Shown piece by piece: positions 1 to 10,830 of a DNA stretch of 64,000 nt. The notes beneath the pieces are model-generated. The model ran no database searches. It was given only the letters and a program-made list of their open reading frames with translations, and was not told the origin of the DNA. The DNA is from Megaustenia siamemsis (taxonomy: Eukaryota; Mollusca; Gastropoda; Stylommatophora; Ariophantidae), in contig JAVIAB010000159.1 in NCBI GenBank assembly GCA_032433765.1, positions 58,405,042 through 58,469,041 on the forward strand, in the 5' to 3' direction. Both the position numbers and the translations under genes were made by a program. Position 1 is the stretch's first letter. Every line of letters starts with the position of its first letter.

Positions 1-170
1 TCATTCACAGCAGGCCTACCAGATCGTGGAGCATCTTCCACATTTCCAGTAGCAATAAACTTATTCAACAAATTTCATTGACAGTGGGAGCACATATTGT
101 GATGACGTCATAAACATTTTTTTTTCAAATTGACCTAGATACCAAGTGTAGTGAGACTTTATAAACACCC
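1..170 (+). mobile_element. 3' end of an upstream mariner-like copy
   Basis: This stretch ends in the motif AAACACCC (163-170), which is also the 3' terminal motif of the copies ending at 1160 and 2201. It therefore looks like the 3' flank of a further copy whose coding part lies outside the window. No coding sequence is recognisable. Confidence 0.5.
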
Positions 171-1160
171 TGTAGATCTGGCTTACAATGGTGTTAACGA
201 TTGAGTAACATCTCTCAACATCCAGGACAGCATTCTAATGAGTCAAATCAATAAGAAAGCTGGCTCAACAAGTACACAAATCAAGCAGTACTGTTCATAG
301 AGTTCTGAAAAAAAAATTAAAGTTACATCCGTACAAATTTTCAGTCGTTCCTCAATTAAAAGAATTAGATCACCAATCCAGAATTAATTATTGTATGTGG
401 TTTGAGAATTTTCTAGCCCAAGAAGGTGAGGAAATCCTTGATTTCACTTTTTCACAGATGAAGCATGGTTCCATTTGTCTGGGTACGTGAATAGGCAGAA
501 TGATCGTCTTTGGAGTGATGAAAATCCACATGCATTGCACCCAGTGCCTCTCCACGATCAGAAAGTAGGAGTGTTCTGAGCATGGAGTCGTCAGCGGATA
601 ATCGGCCCAATTTTCTTCTATGACACAAAAAATTCAGAAAGATACAGGATTAACATACTGGAGCGATTCGTAACCCAACTTTCTGAGCCAGAAATTGAAA
701 AAGCTTGGTTTCAACAAGATGGCGCAACTGCTCACACTGCTGTAAAATCACTGGAATTTTTATATGAAATTTTTGCTAATCGTATAATCTCTCGCGGAAT
801 TTGGCCTGCACGGTCTCCTGATCTTACTCCCATGGACTACTATCTCTGGGGTGAACTGAAAGGAAAAGTGTACGAAAACAATCCCCACACACTCGATGAG
901 CTGCAGGTTTCAATCGCCAACAACATTAATAATGTTACACAGCCCATACTGCGTAAGGTTTTTGACAATATGAAAAAACGTATCAACATTTGCCAACTAA
1001 AACGTGGTGGATATTTCGAATACCTTTTGTGAATAGTGATGTTATATGTTTAACTTTACCGAAAAAGGAACAAGCTACAGCAGTACATGATGCGTGATTT
1101 ACATAAATAAATTGGAACAACTAGATTTTCAAATAATGCACAGTCATTAAAGAAACACCC
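171..1160 (+). pseudogene. Truncated mariner-like transposase, tandem copy 1
   Basis: Decayed transposase of the IS630/Tc1/mariner superfamily, whose members cut and paste DNA with a DDD/E RNase H-fold catalytic core. The coding remnant runs from about 174 to the stop at 1030-1032. The C-terminal half is clear: WFQQDGATAHTA, then IISRGIWPARSPDLTP and DYYLWG, which carry the second and third catalytic aspartates. The N-terminal paired-type HTH is missing, the start is disrupted, and a TGA stop replaces the expected Trp of the VWC-type motif near 575. The copy abuts copy 2 head to tail and is clearly diverged from it, so the tandem is not a recent assembly duplicate. Confidence 0.8.
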
Positions 1161-2205
1161 ACCGATCTGGAAGACCTTCAATTTCACAAGACCAAATTAT
1201 GGAACTCCAAGACAGAATTACAATGAGTCCAAATGCATCTTTAAACCACTTGTCTCAACAGGTGCAAATATCTAAGAGTTCTGTTCACAAGGTTTTAAGA
1301 AGTGAACTACACTATCGTCCATACAAATTAACTGAAGTGTCTCAACTCCAAGAAAGAGATTATGAATCCCGTTTAAACTACTGCATGTGGTTTCAGAATT
1401 TTATTTATGAACATGGCGCTGCCATCCTTGACGTCACTTTTTCACTGATGAGGCCTGGTTTCATTTATCCGGTTATGTGAACAGTCAGAACAATCGGCTG
1501 TGGAGCAGTGAAAACTCCCATGAATTTCATCAAGTGCCGCTTTACGATAAAAAAGTCGGAGTGTGGTGCGCTATAAGTCGTATGCGGATAGTAGGACCTA
1601 TATTTTTTAATGAAACAATAAATGCAGATCGTTACCGTACTTTAATTCTGGAACCGTTCATAGCACACCTTACAGAACGGGAAATTATGGAATCCTGGTT
1701 TCAGCAGGATGGGGCAACAGCACACACAGCCACAACAACACTCAATTATTTAGAAAGCATATTTGCAAATCGCATTATTTCACGTGGAATCTGGCCTGCT
1801 CGTTCACCAGATCTAACACCCCCAGATTATTATCTGTGGGGTGCATTGAAGGGGAAAGTTTATGAAAATAATCCGCAGACAATTAATGACCTAAAGACTG
1901 AAATAGTAGACAAGATTAAACAAATATCACCAGACATTATTCTGAAGGTTTTCGCAAATATGGAAAGACGAATCACGACATGTCTTGAGGCCCGTGGTGG
2001 ACATTTTCGACATATGCTTTAGGCACAACTTTATTGTGTTAATACCAACATTGCCCATTATAAGCTCGCCGATAGCAGTCAAGTATATTTGAATAATACC
2101 ATTTATTTTACAATTTGTGTGACGCATTAGTTAACCGCATTTCTGGTGACGTTTTTCTTCCGAGAGTAGAAATTCACTGCACTGCGACTTTAGAAACACC
2201 CTGTA
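1161..2205 (+). pseudogene. Truncated mariner-like transposase, tandem copy 2
   Basis: Best-preserved transposase of the tandem. The protein reads from a GRPS linker (1164 onward) through a second HTH-like segment to FTDEAWFH (first catalytic Asp, about 1440), WFQQDGATAH (second Asp, about 1708) and TPPDYYLWG (third Asp, about 1825), with the stop at 2020-2022. I count 38 residues between the second and third Asp, against 34 in classical mariner. One frameshift near 1436-1477 breaks the frame just before the first catalytic Asp. The first HTH and the left terminal repeat are absent. The 3' end carries AAACACCC at 2194-2201. Non-autonomous and inactive. Confidence 0.85.
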
Positions 2206-2279
2206 TAATGTAGTTGAGAAAATGTAGGACATCAAGGAACAGTGAGAAGTGCTGAAACAGTCGATTCAATAAACATCAA

Positions 2280-4279
2280 AAGAAGTAATACCAGTGACTA
2301 AAATAATCAACAAAAAGAAATGGATGACAGAAGCAATATTAGAACTAATGGACAAAAGACAAAAACATAAGAAAGAAGAACGGGTACAACATATTGCACA
2401 AAGAGATTCAGAACAATTGCAGAGAATCAAAGGAAGGATGGTTAAAGCAGAAATGTGATGAAATGGAAAAGAAACAAAAGAAAAATTCAAAATTTATGCA
2501 AAATCAATTAAATGAATTAACAAGTAGAAAAGATTTTTTTTTTTTTCAGGATATGTGTAATCAAATGATGGAAATATAATAATGAGACAGGAGAAGACAA
2601 TGGAAAGATGGACAGAACATATCAGTCAACTCTATGATGATGAAAGACCAGAGCTAAACAATTCAAACAAAGACACAGGACGAACATAATGAAGGGTGAA
2701 GTGGAGGAAACAATTTAACACATGAAAAGAGGCTAAGCTCCAGGTCCTGACAATATAACAATCGAAGAGATAAATGCATATGGAGAGCTGGCAGTACAAG
2801 TTATAACAAAACTATTCAAAGACATATATAACACTGGACACATACCCGAAGATCAACTACAATCTATCTTTGTAGTCATACCGAAGAAGTCAGGCGCCAC
2901 TGATTGTGAAGACTATCGCACTGTTAGTCTCATGAGCCATATGACGAAAATATTACTAAGAGATATCATGAGACTTGTAAGGAACAAAATACAACTAGAA
3001 ATAAGTGAGGAACAATATGTGGCCAGTGGTGAGGAGTGTATAACACTCCAAGATATAAAGACAGCTTCACAAGGGAGGAACACAACACAATACTGACGTT
3101 TCGGCCTGAGGCCTTTTTCAGAGCATAAGGACAACGAAAAGGTGAAACACAATTATCTATAAATACATGATCAGAAGAAGAGGATAGAAAAGAAAAAAGT
3201 AGGATGATGAAAAAATGAAAAAAAGAAGAGAGCTAAGATAAGAATATAGAAAGAATATGAGAATATATGTATATATACAATATAAAATATAGCATCACTT
3301 AGCTTAAACGACTGGTTAAACCGCCGTGAGAATGGAAACGAGGGTATGCCTGACCAGAGTTCATAAACCTGAAGAGAGAACTAGAAACCCAACTGTTCCT
3401 CCCTTGTGAAGCTGTCTTCATACCTTGGAGTGTTCTACACTTCTCACCACTGGCCCCTTGCTACCAGCTTCATCGCATCATCGCAATTATTTGCCTGTTC
3501 CCAGGAACAATATGTATTTGTGGAAGGAAAGGGCGCCAATAATGCAGTATACATCTTAAGAACATTGATAGAAAGATCTACGGAGGTAAAGAAAGATCTG
3601 TATATGTGCTTTATAAACTAAACAAAAGCATTTGACAAAGTAAAGCATGTGGAAAGAATCAATATACTGAAGAAATTAAACATTAATGGCAAGGATCTGC
3701 GAATCATAAAAAAAACATGTACTGGCAACAAACAGCAACTATACTAAATAACAACCAAACAGGACAATTTCAAATTATAAAACAAGGAGTCAGACAAAGC
3801 TGTGTTTTGTCGCCGGATTTGTTTTCACTTTACCGCGAACATATTATGAGATCAATAGTAGACAAAAAAGGAATTGAAGTCAACGGTCACAGCATAAGTA
3901 ATTTGCGATATGCGGATGACACAGTCTTAATCGCAGAGTCAGAGAATGAACTACAAGAAATGATAGATATAATAGTAAAAGAAAGCAACAAAAAAAGGTA
4001 TGTCTGAAAAGTAAGAAAACAAAAGAAATGGCAATATGAAAGAAACAGTCATCACCATCATACAGCATAACAATAAACATGAAAAATCTGAAACAAGTGC
4101 AACGCATCAAATACTTTTGCACAATAATAACATCAGATGAAAGATGCCCCACATAGATAAAAAGCTCAGGCTAAAATTGCATTTCAGAAAATGAAAAATA
4201 TCTTATGCAACAAAACTATGTAAATAGAAAAAAGAAAGAGAGCTTATCTGTGCTATTTAGAACCAATTCTGACCAACAG
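2280..4279 (+). pseudogene. Non-LTR retrotransposon (LINE) reverse transcriptase, interrupted
   Basis: Endonuclease-reverse transcriptase type LINE, heavily decayed. A pre-RT segment with WMTEAILELMDKR is near 2320. The RT core follows: APGPDNITIEE (about 2735), GHIPEDQLQSIFVVIPKKSG and DCEDYRTVSLMSH (about 2830-2940), then after an insertion FDKVKHVERI (about 3635), GVRQSCVLSPDLF (about 3790) and the catalytic box NLRYADDTVLIAE (about 3900-3940). The insertion at 3021-3515 splits the RT at ...EEQYV. Several stops and frameshifts are present. It ends abruptly at about 4279 where a mariner fragment begins, before the expected C-terminal tail. It belongs to the same family as the fragments at 20.5, 29.7, 33.4, 49.9 and 55.4 kb. 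Confidence 0.85.
3021..3515. mobile_element. Inverted-repeat element with Penelope-type motif inserted in LINE
   Basis: A 495-bp insertion (one TSD copy included) flanked by the 13-bp duplication AGGAACAATATGT at 3008-3020 and 3503-3515. Inverted repeats of about 61 bp lie at 3021-3081 and 3394-3455, starting GGCCAGTGGTGAG on the left. A 47-bp tail (3456-3502) separates the right inverted repeat from the right TSD. On the minus strand near 3095-3125 it reads CTGAAAAAGGCC then GGCCGAAACGTC, resembling a degenerate hammerhead-like or Penelope terminal motif. No coding sequence. Similar architecture recurs at 26276-26760 and 41287-41490. Confidence 0.75.
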
Positions 4280-4816
4280 TATTGAAATATCAAAGTCTAC
4301 ATTATGGAGGAATGTGAGAGCTGCAGGCTTTACATTCAGAAAGTATTCCAATGGACGAAACATCATCTGTGAGAAGCCACATATAGTAGTCATGAGAATC
4401 AAGTACTTACGTGAAGTAAAAGAGGTGCGCAAGCAAGGTTATGATATTGTGTACTTGGATGAAACATGGATCAATGCTCACCACACTAACCAAAGGGAAT
4501 GGCAGTCATCAGATGGAAAGATTAAGAGATTAATACCTAACAGCAAAGGACAGCGCTTGATAATTAATTGCTCATGCAGGTAGTCGACAACATGGACTAA
4601 TACAGAATGCAGAGCTCATTTTTCTTTCAAAATCTATAGACAATCGGGATTATCACTCTGAGATGAATGGTCACATATTTAGACATTGGATTGAAAATTC
4701 TGTTCTCCCATCACTAGATCGACCATCTTGCCTAATAATGGACAATGCAGCGTACCACAACATTGTTGCAGTTGAAGATAAAGTCCCGACGTCATCCAGT
4801 ACAACAGATGCTATTA
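4280..4816 (+). pseudogene. Mariner-like element A, 5' part (split by self-insertion)
   Basis: Transposase segment of the family whose fuller copy is element B (4817-6930). It shows the second HTH-like part (WRNVRAAGFTFRKYS), the first catalytic Asp in YLDETWINAHH (about 4457) and the second in CLIMDNAAYH (about 4740). It is 5'-truncated at 4280, where it fuses to the LINE, and carries one frameshift around 4567. The frame breaks at the TA dinucleotide 4815-4816, where element B is inserted, and resumes at 6931. Confidence 0.85.
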
Positions 4817-6930
4817 TAGCTTGTTTCATAAGTCGTGCCCAACTTTTAAAATCAATATCTTTTAAACCGCTTTTTGTATTTTTTTTCAAAATTTGCATGT
4901 AAAGTTATAATGATTAGAACCCAACAGGGAATTAATTTCATTAAAAACAAACATTTGGTTATTATTATTGCTTATTTGATTTATATAATTTTATAACGAC
5001 CCATTGATGTAGTCAAAACTTAGTGTTTACAGTATTTAAGTTAAAAATAGCGATTACAAATCTATACACGCTCAAATTTACGATTTTTCACGCTTTAAAC
5101 GTGAGTTGTCTGACACAATTAGACACTTGTAGAAAACACGAGGCATTGTGTGTTCCATTTCCGTTCATTCATAGGTGGAGACGTGGAACGATAACATTTA
5201 TCATGAGTCTTAAAATGAAATTCTGCAGTTTACAAAACATCGCAATAAAAATGTATGACTATTTTTGCAAAGAGGCTAAACGAGAAAGATTATTTCATTC
5301 TTTAGAAAACCCTGAGAATAGGACAAGACACATTTTGGATTTATCTAAACAGTCATTTAATCGCTGGATTCAAGCACGTGACCGTCAATGTTCAAAATAT
5401 ACAAAATCACAAGGAAGAGCAAAAATGTTGGATAATTTCGACAGTGAACTTATTAGAAGTGAAATTCGCAAAATGTTGGGTATGAATGAAACTGTTACAA
5501 TAAGAAAATTAAAAGTATCGCTGAAAAAGAACAACAGTATTGAAATATCAAAGTCTACATTATGGAGGAATGTGAGAGCTGCAGGCTTTACATTCAGAAA
5601 GTATTCCAATGGACGAAACATCATCTGTGAGAAGCCACATATAGTAGTCATGAGAAGCAAGTACTTACGTGAAGTAAAAGAGGTGCGCAAGCAAGGTTAT
5701 GATATTGTGTACTTGGACGAAACATGGATCAATGCTCACCACACTAACCAAAGGGAATGGCAGTCATCAGATGGAAAGATTAAGAGATTAATACCTAGCA
5801 GCAAAGGACAACGCTTGATAATTGCTCATGCAGGTAGTCGACAACATGGACTAATACAGAATGCAGAGCTCATTTTTCTTTCAAAATCCATAGACAATCG
5901 GGATTATCACTCTGAGATGAATGGTCACATATTTAGACATTGGATTGAAAATTATGTTCTCCCATCACTAGATCGACCATCTTGTCTAATAATGGACAAT
6001 GCAGCGTACCACAACATTGTTGCACTTGAAGATAAAGTCCCGACGCCATCCAGTACAAAAGATGCTATTAAGATATGGCTCACAAATGAGCACATACAAT
6101 TTAATAACATTTACTTAAAACCTGAATTACTATCTCTAGTAAAGCAAAAACAGAGGACAAAGATTTTTCAAATAGATAAGATTATCCAAGAGCACGGTCA
6201 TATAAGTTTGAGGCTGCCACTTACCATGCTCATTTAAATTCAATAGAACTAATCTGGACAAAATTAAAAGGACAAGTGGCAGATGAAAATACAACATTCA
6301 AAATATGCGATGTAAAGACTCTTGCTAATCTCGCTTTATTAAATATAGACAAAGATTATTGGGCTAAATGTGAAGACCATGTCTTAAAACAGGAAGAGGA
6401 ATATTGGAAAAATGATGGTTTGTGGAATGTTCAACCCCAAACAGTTATTAATCTTTTAAACTCGTCTGATTCAGAATGAAAGTATATAGCCCCCACAATG
6501 TTGACCCCTATATTACCTTAAATTATTTCAACAAACGGTCCTTTTCAGGACCACACAACTATGAAAATTGGACATACAGGTACACCTTGATATTATCGTC
6601 CGTCCTCGAACTGAGCAGACAATAATTCTCCTGGTGTTTTGTTTTATCCAGTTATTTCCCCATTACGGCCACGCCTTTACCTAGTGAAAATTAATCGTAG
6701 ACCAGCAACTACGGTAATTTCTATTCTTTAGGGCTTCACAATTTACAATTTTGACAAACATCAAAGAAATATCGCCGCTTTAAGAAAACTGCAGCTGCAA
6801 GATATTTGTTAAATATACATTTAAAGGGTCTTTTGCATTCTAATAACATTTGGAAAATTTCAAAAGTATTTAACAAACGGTTAGAGAGTAATAGCGTTTT
6901 GAAGTTGGGCATATGTTTTGAAACGAGCTA
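4817..6930 (+). mobile_element. Mariner-like element B, near-complete, inserted into A
   Basis: A 2114-bp element with terminal inverted repeats: the left end starts TAGCTTGTTTCATAAG and the right end, reversed, starts TAGCTCGTTTCAAAAC. Both continue with GCCCAACTT. It is flanked by the TA target duplications 4815-4816 and 6931-6932, and host sequence of element A continues on both sides. This is the only element here with both termini and almost the whole transposase, so it is probably the youngest mariner-type insertion in the window. Confidence 0.9.
5203..6479 (+). pseudogene. DD-E mariner-like transposase of element B, one frameshift
   Basis: Transposase of about 425 residues if starting at ATG 5203; an open frame also extends upstream to 5023, so the start is uncertain. 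It has an N-terminal helical DNA-binding part (NRWIQARDRQ) and a second HTH (ISKSTLWRNVRAAG). The catalytic residues are D in YLDETWINAHH, D in LIMDNAAYH and E in the HLNPIEL-type motif, with about 83 residues between the second Asp and the Glu. I recall a DD82E ('Sailor') group of Tc1/mariner elements that this spacing fits; not verified. A single missing C near 6219, relative to copy A at 7081-7084, shifts the frame just before the catalytic Glu; 6240-6479 continues the original reading to its stop. Either decay or a base-calling error. Confidence 0.85.
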
Positions 6931-7792
6931 TAAGACATGGCTCACAAAGGAGCACATACAATTTAATAACATGTACTTAAAACCTGAATTACTATCTCTA
7001 GTAAAGCAAAAACAAAGGACTAAGATTTTTCAAATAGATAAGATTATCCAAGAGCACGGTCATATAAGTTTGAGGCTGCCACCTTACCATGCTCATTTAA
7101 TTCCAATAGAATTAATCTGGGCAAAATTAAAAGGACAAGTGGCAGATGAAAATACAACATTCAAAATATGCGATGTAAAGACTCTTGCTAATCTCGCTTT
7201 ATTAAATATAGACAAAGATTATTGTGCTAAATGTGAAGACCACGTCTTAAAACAGGAAGAGGAATATTGGAAAAATGATGGTTTGTGGAATGTTCAACCC
7301 CAAACAGTTATTAATCTTTTAAACTCGTCTGATTCAGAATGAAAGTATATAGCCCCCACAATGTTGGCCCCTATATTACCTTAAATTAGTTCAACAAACG
7401 GTCCTTTTCAGGACCACACAACTATGAAAATTCGACATACAGGTATACCTTGATATTATCGTCCGTCCTCGAACTGAGAAGACAATAATTCTCCTGGTGT
7501 TTTTCCTTATTCAGTTATTTCCCCATTACGGCCATGCCTTTACCTAGTGAAAATTAATCATAGACCAGCAACTACGGTAATTTCTATTATTTAGGGGTTC
7601 ACAATTTACAATTTTGACAAACATCAAAGAAATTCGCCGCTTTAAGAAAACTGCAGCTGCAAGATATTTGTTAAATATACATTTAAAGGGTCTTTTGCAT
7701 TCTAATAACATTTGGAAAATTTCAACAGTTTTTAACAAACGGTTAGAGAGTAATAGCGTTTTGAAGTTGGGCAAGTGATTTGAAACGAGCTA
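6931..7792 (+). pseudogene. Mariner-like element A, 3' part
   Basis: Continuation of element A after the nested insertion. It encodes the C-terminal transposase part from TWLTKEHIQFNN to the stop at 7340-7342. It has the intact reading LPPYHAHL across the site where B has lost one base, but the residue before PIEL is Ile instead of the usual Asn. After the stop comes a 450-bp 3' untranslated part, nearly identical to that of B (6480-6930), and a right terminal repeat ending GAGCTA at 7792, followed by TA. Confidence 0.85.
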
Positions 7793-9019
7793 TAGTGTAA
7801 ATAATTCAGTGGATTTTTGTGCGTGAGATAATTAGTGACAACGAAAGTCATGGACACTGATCAGTTGTTTTGTTATATTCAGTCCTGTCCAGTGGAAAAT
7901 CGGACAGTGTGGTGAGAAGTGAATCAATGGAGACAGCAGAAGGAACAAAATGCTGCTGACGCTTTTATGACAGCATTTGAGTTATGTACTCGAGTTGTAT
8001 GAAGCAAACCTGCTTTGTTCAGACATCCTGTAAAGCTGAGTAGGCAGTGTGGTTCGGCCAAGAATTGAAAGTGGTCGCCGGGAACATAGAAGTTTCCTAG
8101 GCAGGCTCGTCGTATCTCCAGAGCCGATGTGAGGAGACAGGAGTCATCTGAGTCGTGACGTAGATTCGGAAGAGATTATACAGAGGCTAACAGTACGTTG
8201 TACGACACAGTGTTAAGACTGCACTAGAGAGTTGCGAAACGTTATGAAAGTGTCAATGTGTGTTCATTGTTGCAGGCGAGTAGAACTTGCTGATGTTTTC
8301 TTTATAATGCTAACTGTAAATAGGAACTTTGGCAATATGTACAATAATGTGCGAGAGACAGCCCTACGTCTAATAGGGCACATATAGTGCGTTGTGTAAT
8401 CGAAATATAGTGACTTTTATGCTTACTGAACATATTGTGGTCAACATTTGAGTCATCCATGTACTCTCAACTAATCCTGGTAGCGTAGAACTAAAGGCGG
8501 TCACACCGCAAGAAACAAGTTGAGGTGTATGTAACAAACTGATATCAAACAACTCGAGGTACTAACACAGACAGATACACAGGCTATATCCACGGTGTCA
8601 ATAGTCAGCACACATCGTCAGTTAGACTTCAAGTGAAAATCGATTAAAGAATACCCCTCGACAGTGATACATGATCACCTATGCAAGCAGGCATGGTACA
8701 TGATGATGATGTATATAAAGGGTTGAGCTTATGCACACAAGTCTTTGCTAATTGACTGAATGGGGCTATACTAGAAGAATGGGTTTGACTCTAAAGACGG
8801 TTCCGATTTGTGAATATGACAAGGCCGAAACAAAGCCTACGGAGAAGTAGTGCATCAAACTAATGTTAGAGGGGCTACATTAGCGCTGTATACATACACA
8901 GATACGAGGCGAACATGCATGTAACACTGATAACAAATAAATGACCGTTAGCGTCTTGACAGGCGGTTGGTAATAAGCCTTCGTGATAAGTAAGTAGTTT
9001 GATAAAATATTAGTACCTT
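7793..9019. other. Unassigned spacer with retroelement scraps
   Basis: No gene is recognised. A 20-base match, TGTATGAAGCAAACCTGCTT (7996-8015), is shared with the SINE-like insertion at 9493-9721. At 8665-8710 there is a LINE 3' tail (TGATCACCTATGCAAGCAGG then ATGATGATGATG) like those at 20.66, 30.04 and 50.02 kb. The rest shows no motif I can identify. Confidence 0.4.
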
Positions 9020-9220
9020 AAGCTGGACGCTGTCTTGATGAACAACTTCTCTCGTGACTGAATCTGACAATAGTGGACACTCAGATCCATCAACAGAAAG
9101 ACAAGAAATATTCGTGGCGCAGGGGCTTGTCTCCTTCCTCCTGCGACATTTCTTTTCTAAATTTGATATCAGCACTGCCTCGAAAGTTACAGTGTTATAC
9201 TTTTTTTTTTTCTCCATGAG
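9020..9220 (-). pseudogene. LINE C-terminal fragment (minus)
   Basis: Minus-strand translation gives FEAVLISNLEKKCRRRKE followed by a Cys/Ser-rich stretch. This resembles the extreme C-terminus of LINEs that end in a C2H2-like finger (compare the minus-strand fragment at 15.77-16.14 kb). Too short and divergent for more. Confidence 0.35.
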
Positions 9221-9329
9221 CTACGATCTACAGCCAAATTTTCCTAGCTTCATCCGCTTAAAGAGAATTCCTTAAAGGAAACCCTGCAAACATCCTTATA
9301 TCTCAGCACTGGTCTGTCTCTTAGTCTCT

Positions 9330-10376
9330 AGTAGTATATCAGGAAAGATTTGATTATATTATTTAGGCGCTAAATTAACAAAGATATATAGGAGGCGCGC
9401 GGCGCGCCTAATGTACTGTAGGCGCAGGGGGAGTTAACCATGACAGCTCGTGTCGGGATGTTAACTTCTAGTCCCGGTGACCCTAGAAGTGAGGAATAAT
9501 AGAACAAAGAAGTATGTGTTAGCACTCGGAAAAATTGACAGACAAACAACAATAGAAAAAAACGAAGAACAATATATGGTCCGAAGTGGGATCGAACCCG
9601 TACTCAGTGGCACCTGTATGAAGCAAACCTGCTTACTTCTTTGTTCTATTATTCCCTATTATCGCCTCGGAAGTTTCCCATATAATAATATTTATGTATT
9701 ATTATTTGACCCTAGAAGTGACCTGTTTATGTCTGGTGTGCGCTGACTTTTGGAGTTCTTGATATACTTGTTCGATAGTGATAGGTTAGTAGATTATATA
9801 ACATCAAGGAAAAACGATCAATATAAAACAGAAGACGAAGATATATTTTATTCTTTTATTATCTCAATAGGTGTATAACATACAGTGGATATTATATAAC
9901 ATTACAAACATACTTAATACACTGGGAAAATATATAGTACAAAGATAACATTTACTTATAGCTATGTAGTTGGGTGTCTGCTTAGCGTTGTGTCATAAAT
10001 GAATCATAAGGGTGAAACTGTTAGAGATAGATGGTCAGTCTAAACTGGTAGTGTAAAGAATTAGATATCTAAAGGCTTAGTCGAAACGTTATCATCAGCT
10101 ACTTTTCTTTTTATATAGAAATAGGAAAGAGCATTTCGTGTTTGACTGTAGGAAAATATGGAATTATTTAAGACTTTGAAACCTACATTTTTCCCACCCT
10201 TAGCTTTTTGCGTAGTGAGAACCTCTAAAAACATATCTTTATCTAATTTGGTGTGTTGCTTGCTTAGCCCTTTACAACTGATTTTATCGTAATCCCCATT
10301 ACAGTGGTACGTCTTACTACATAAGCTAACAAGAGCTGTCCCTTCGTACTCTAGTTTAAAAAGTCCAGGCGTTCGT
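9330..10376 (+). repeat. Polinton left inverted arm
   Basis: Outer arm of the Polinton derivative, matching the reverse complement of 12452-13269 almost throughout. It starts with the AGTAGTATA terminus, has a GC-rich palindrome GGCGCGCGGCGCGCC near 9393-9407, and ends inside the polymerase B coding region. The only length difference from the right arm is the SINE-like insertion at 9493-9721. Confidence 0.9.
9493..9721 (-). mobile_element. SINE-like insertion in Polinton arm
   Basis: A 229-bp insertion (one TSD copy included) absent from the right arm and flanked by the 14-bp duplication GACCCTAGAAGTGA at 9479-9492 and 9708-9721. On the minus strand it has a tRNA B-box-like GGGTTCGATCCC (about 9588-9599). 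Inverted repeats of 22 bp lie at 9493-9514 and 9634-9655. A 52-bp tail precedes the right TSD, the same layout as the insertion at 3021-3515. It must be younger than the arm duplication or specific to this arm. Confidence 0.8.
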
Positions 10377-10516
10377 TTGGTGTACGCTTTAATACCCTTA
10401 CAGTTTATACAGCCTGTTTTACTAGTATGTTCATCGCAAAATTCGGTAGGAAACCAGTCTTTATATACGCTATTAAACTCATCCCGCAGACCTGACTTAA
10501 CTATGTCCTCTAGCAC
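10061..10516 (-). pseudogene. pPolB: Polinton DNA polymerase B, C-terminal fragment (left arm)
   Basis: C-terminal about 150 residues of a family-B, protein-primed DNA polymerase, the replicative enzyme of Polintons. Recognisable features in order: a WFP motif, the linker RTPGLFKLEYEG, LCSKTYHC, the CKGLSKQ motif, then KNVGFKVLNN and the terminal SYFYIKRKV ending in LDI before the stop at 10061-10063. The exonuclease and the palm with the catalytic Asp residues are absent; upstream of 10516 the sequence turns into a 32-bp tandem repeat. It is open across its length but cannot encode an active polymerase. Confidence 0.88.
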
Positions 10517-10830
10517 GGATGTATGGAGGTCGGCTAGTGTGTCATGATGGTTGTATGGAGGTCGACTAGTATGTCGTGATGGGTGTATCGAGGTCGTCTA
10601 GTGTGTCATATTGGGTGTAAAGAGGGCGTCTAGTGTATCGTGATGGGTGTATGGAGGTCGTCTACTGTGTCGTTAAGGGTGTATGAAGGTCATCTAGTGT
10701 GGTATGTGGGGTGTATGGAGGTCGTCTAGTGTGATATAAGGCTGTATGCCGGGCGTCTAGTGTGACATTAGGGCTGTATACCTGTCACCTAGTGTGGCAT
10801 GAGGGTTGTTTGGTGGTTGTCTAGTATATC
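10512..10830. repeat. 32-bp degenerate tandem repeat inside Polinton
   Basis: About nine to ten units around GTGTATGGAGGTCGTCTAGT, spaced about 32 bp apart (for example 10520, 10552, 10584). The array starts exactly where the left polymerase fragment stops. Confidence 0.8.

Noticed and set aside
9585..9605. tRNA gene on the minus strand (GGGTTCGATCCC)
   Set aside because: Only a B-box-like motif; the region is a 229-bp insertion with a TSD, so SINE-like.
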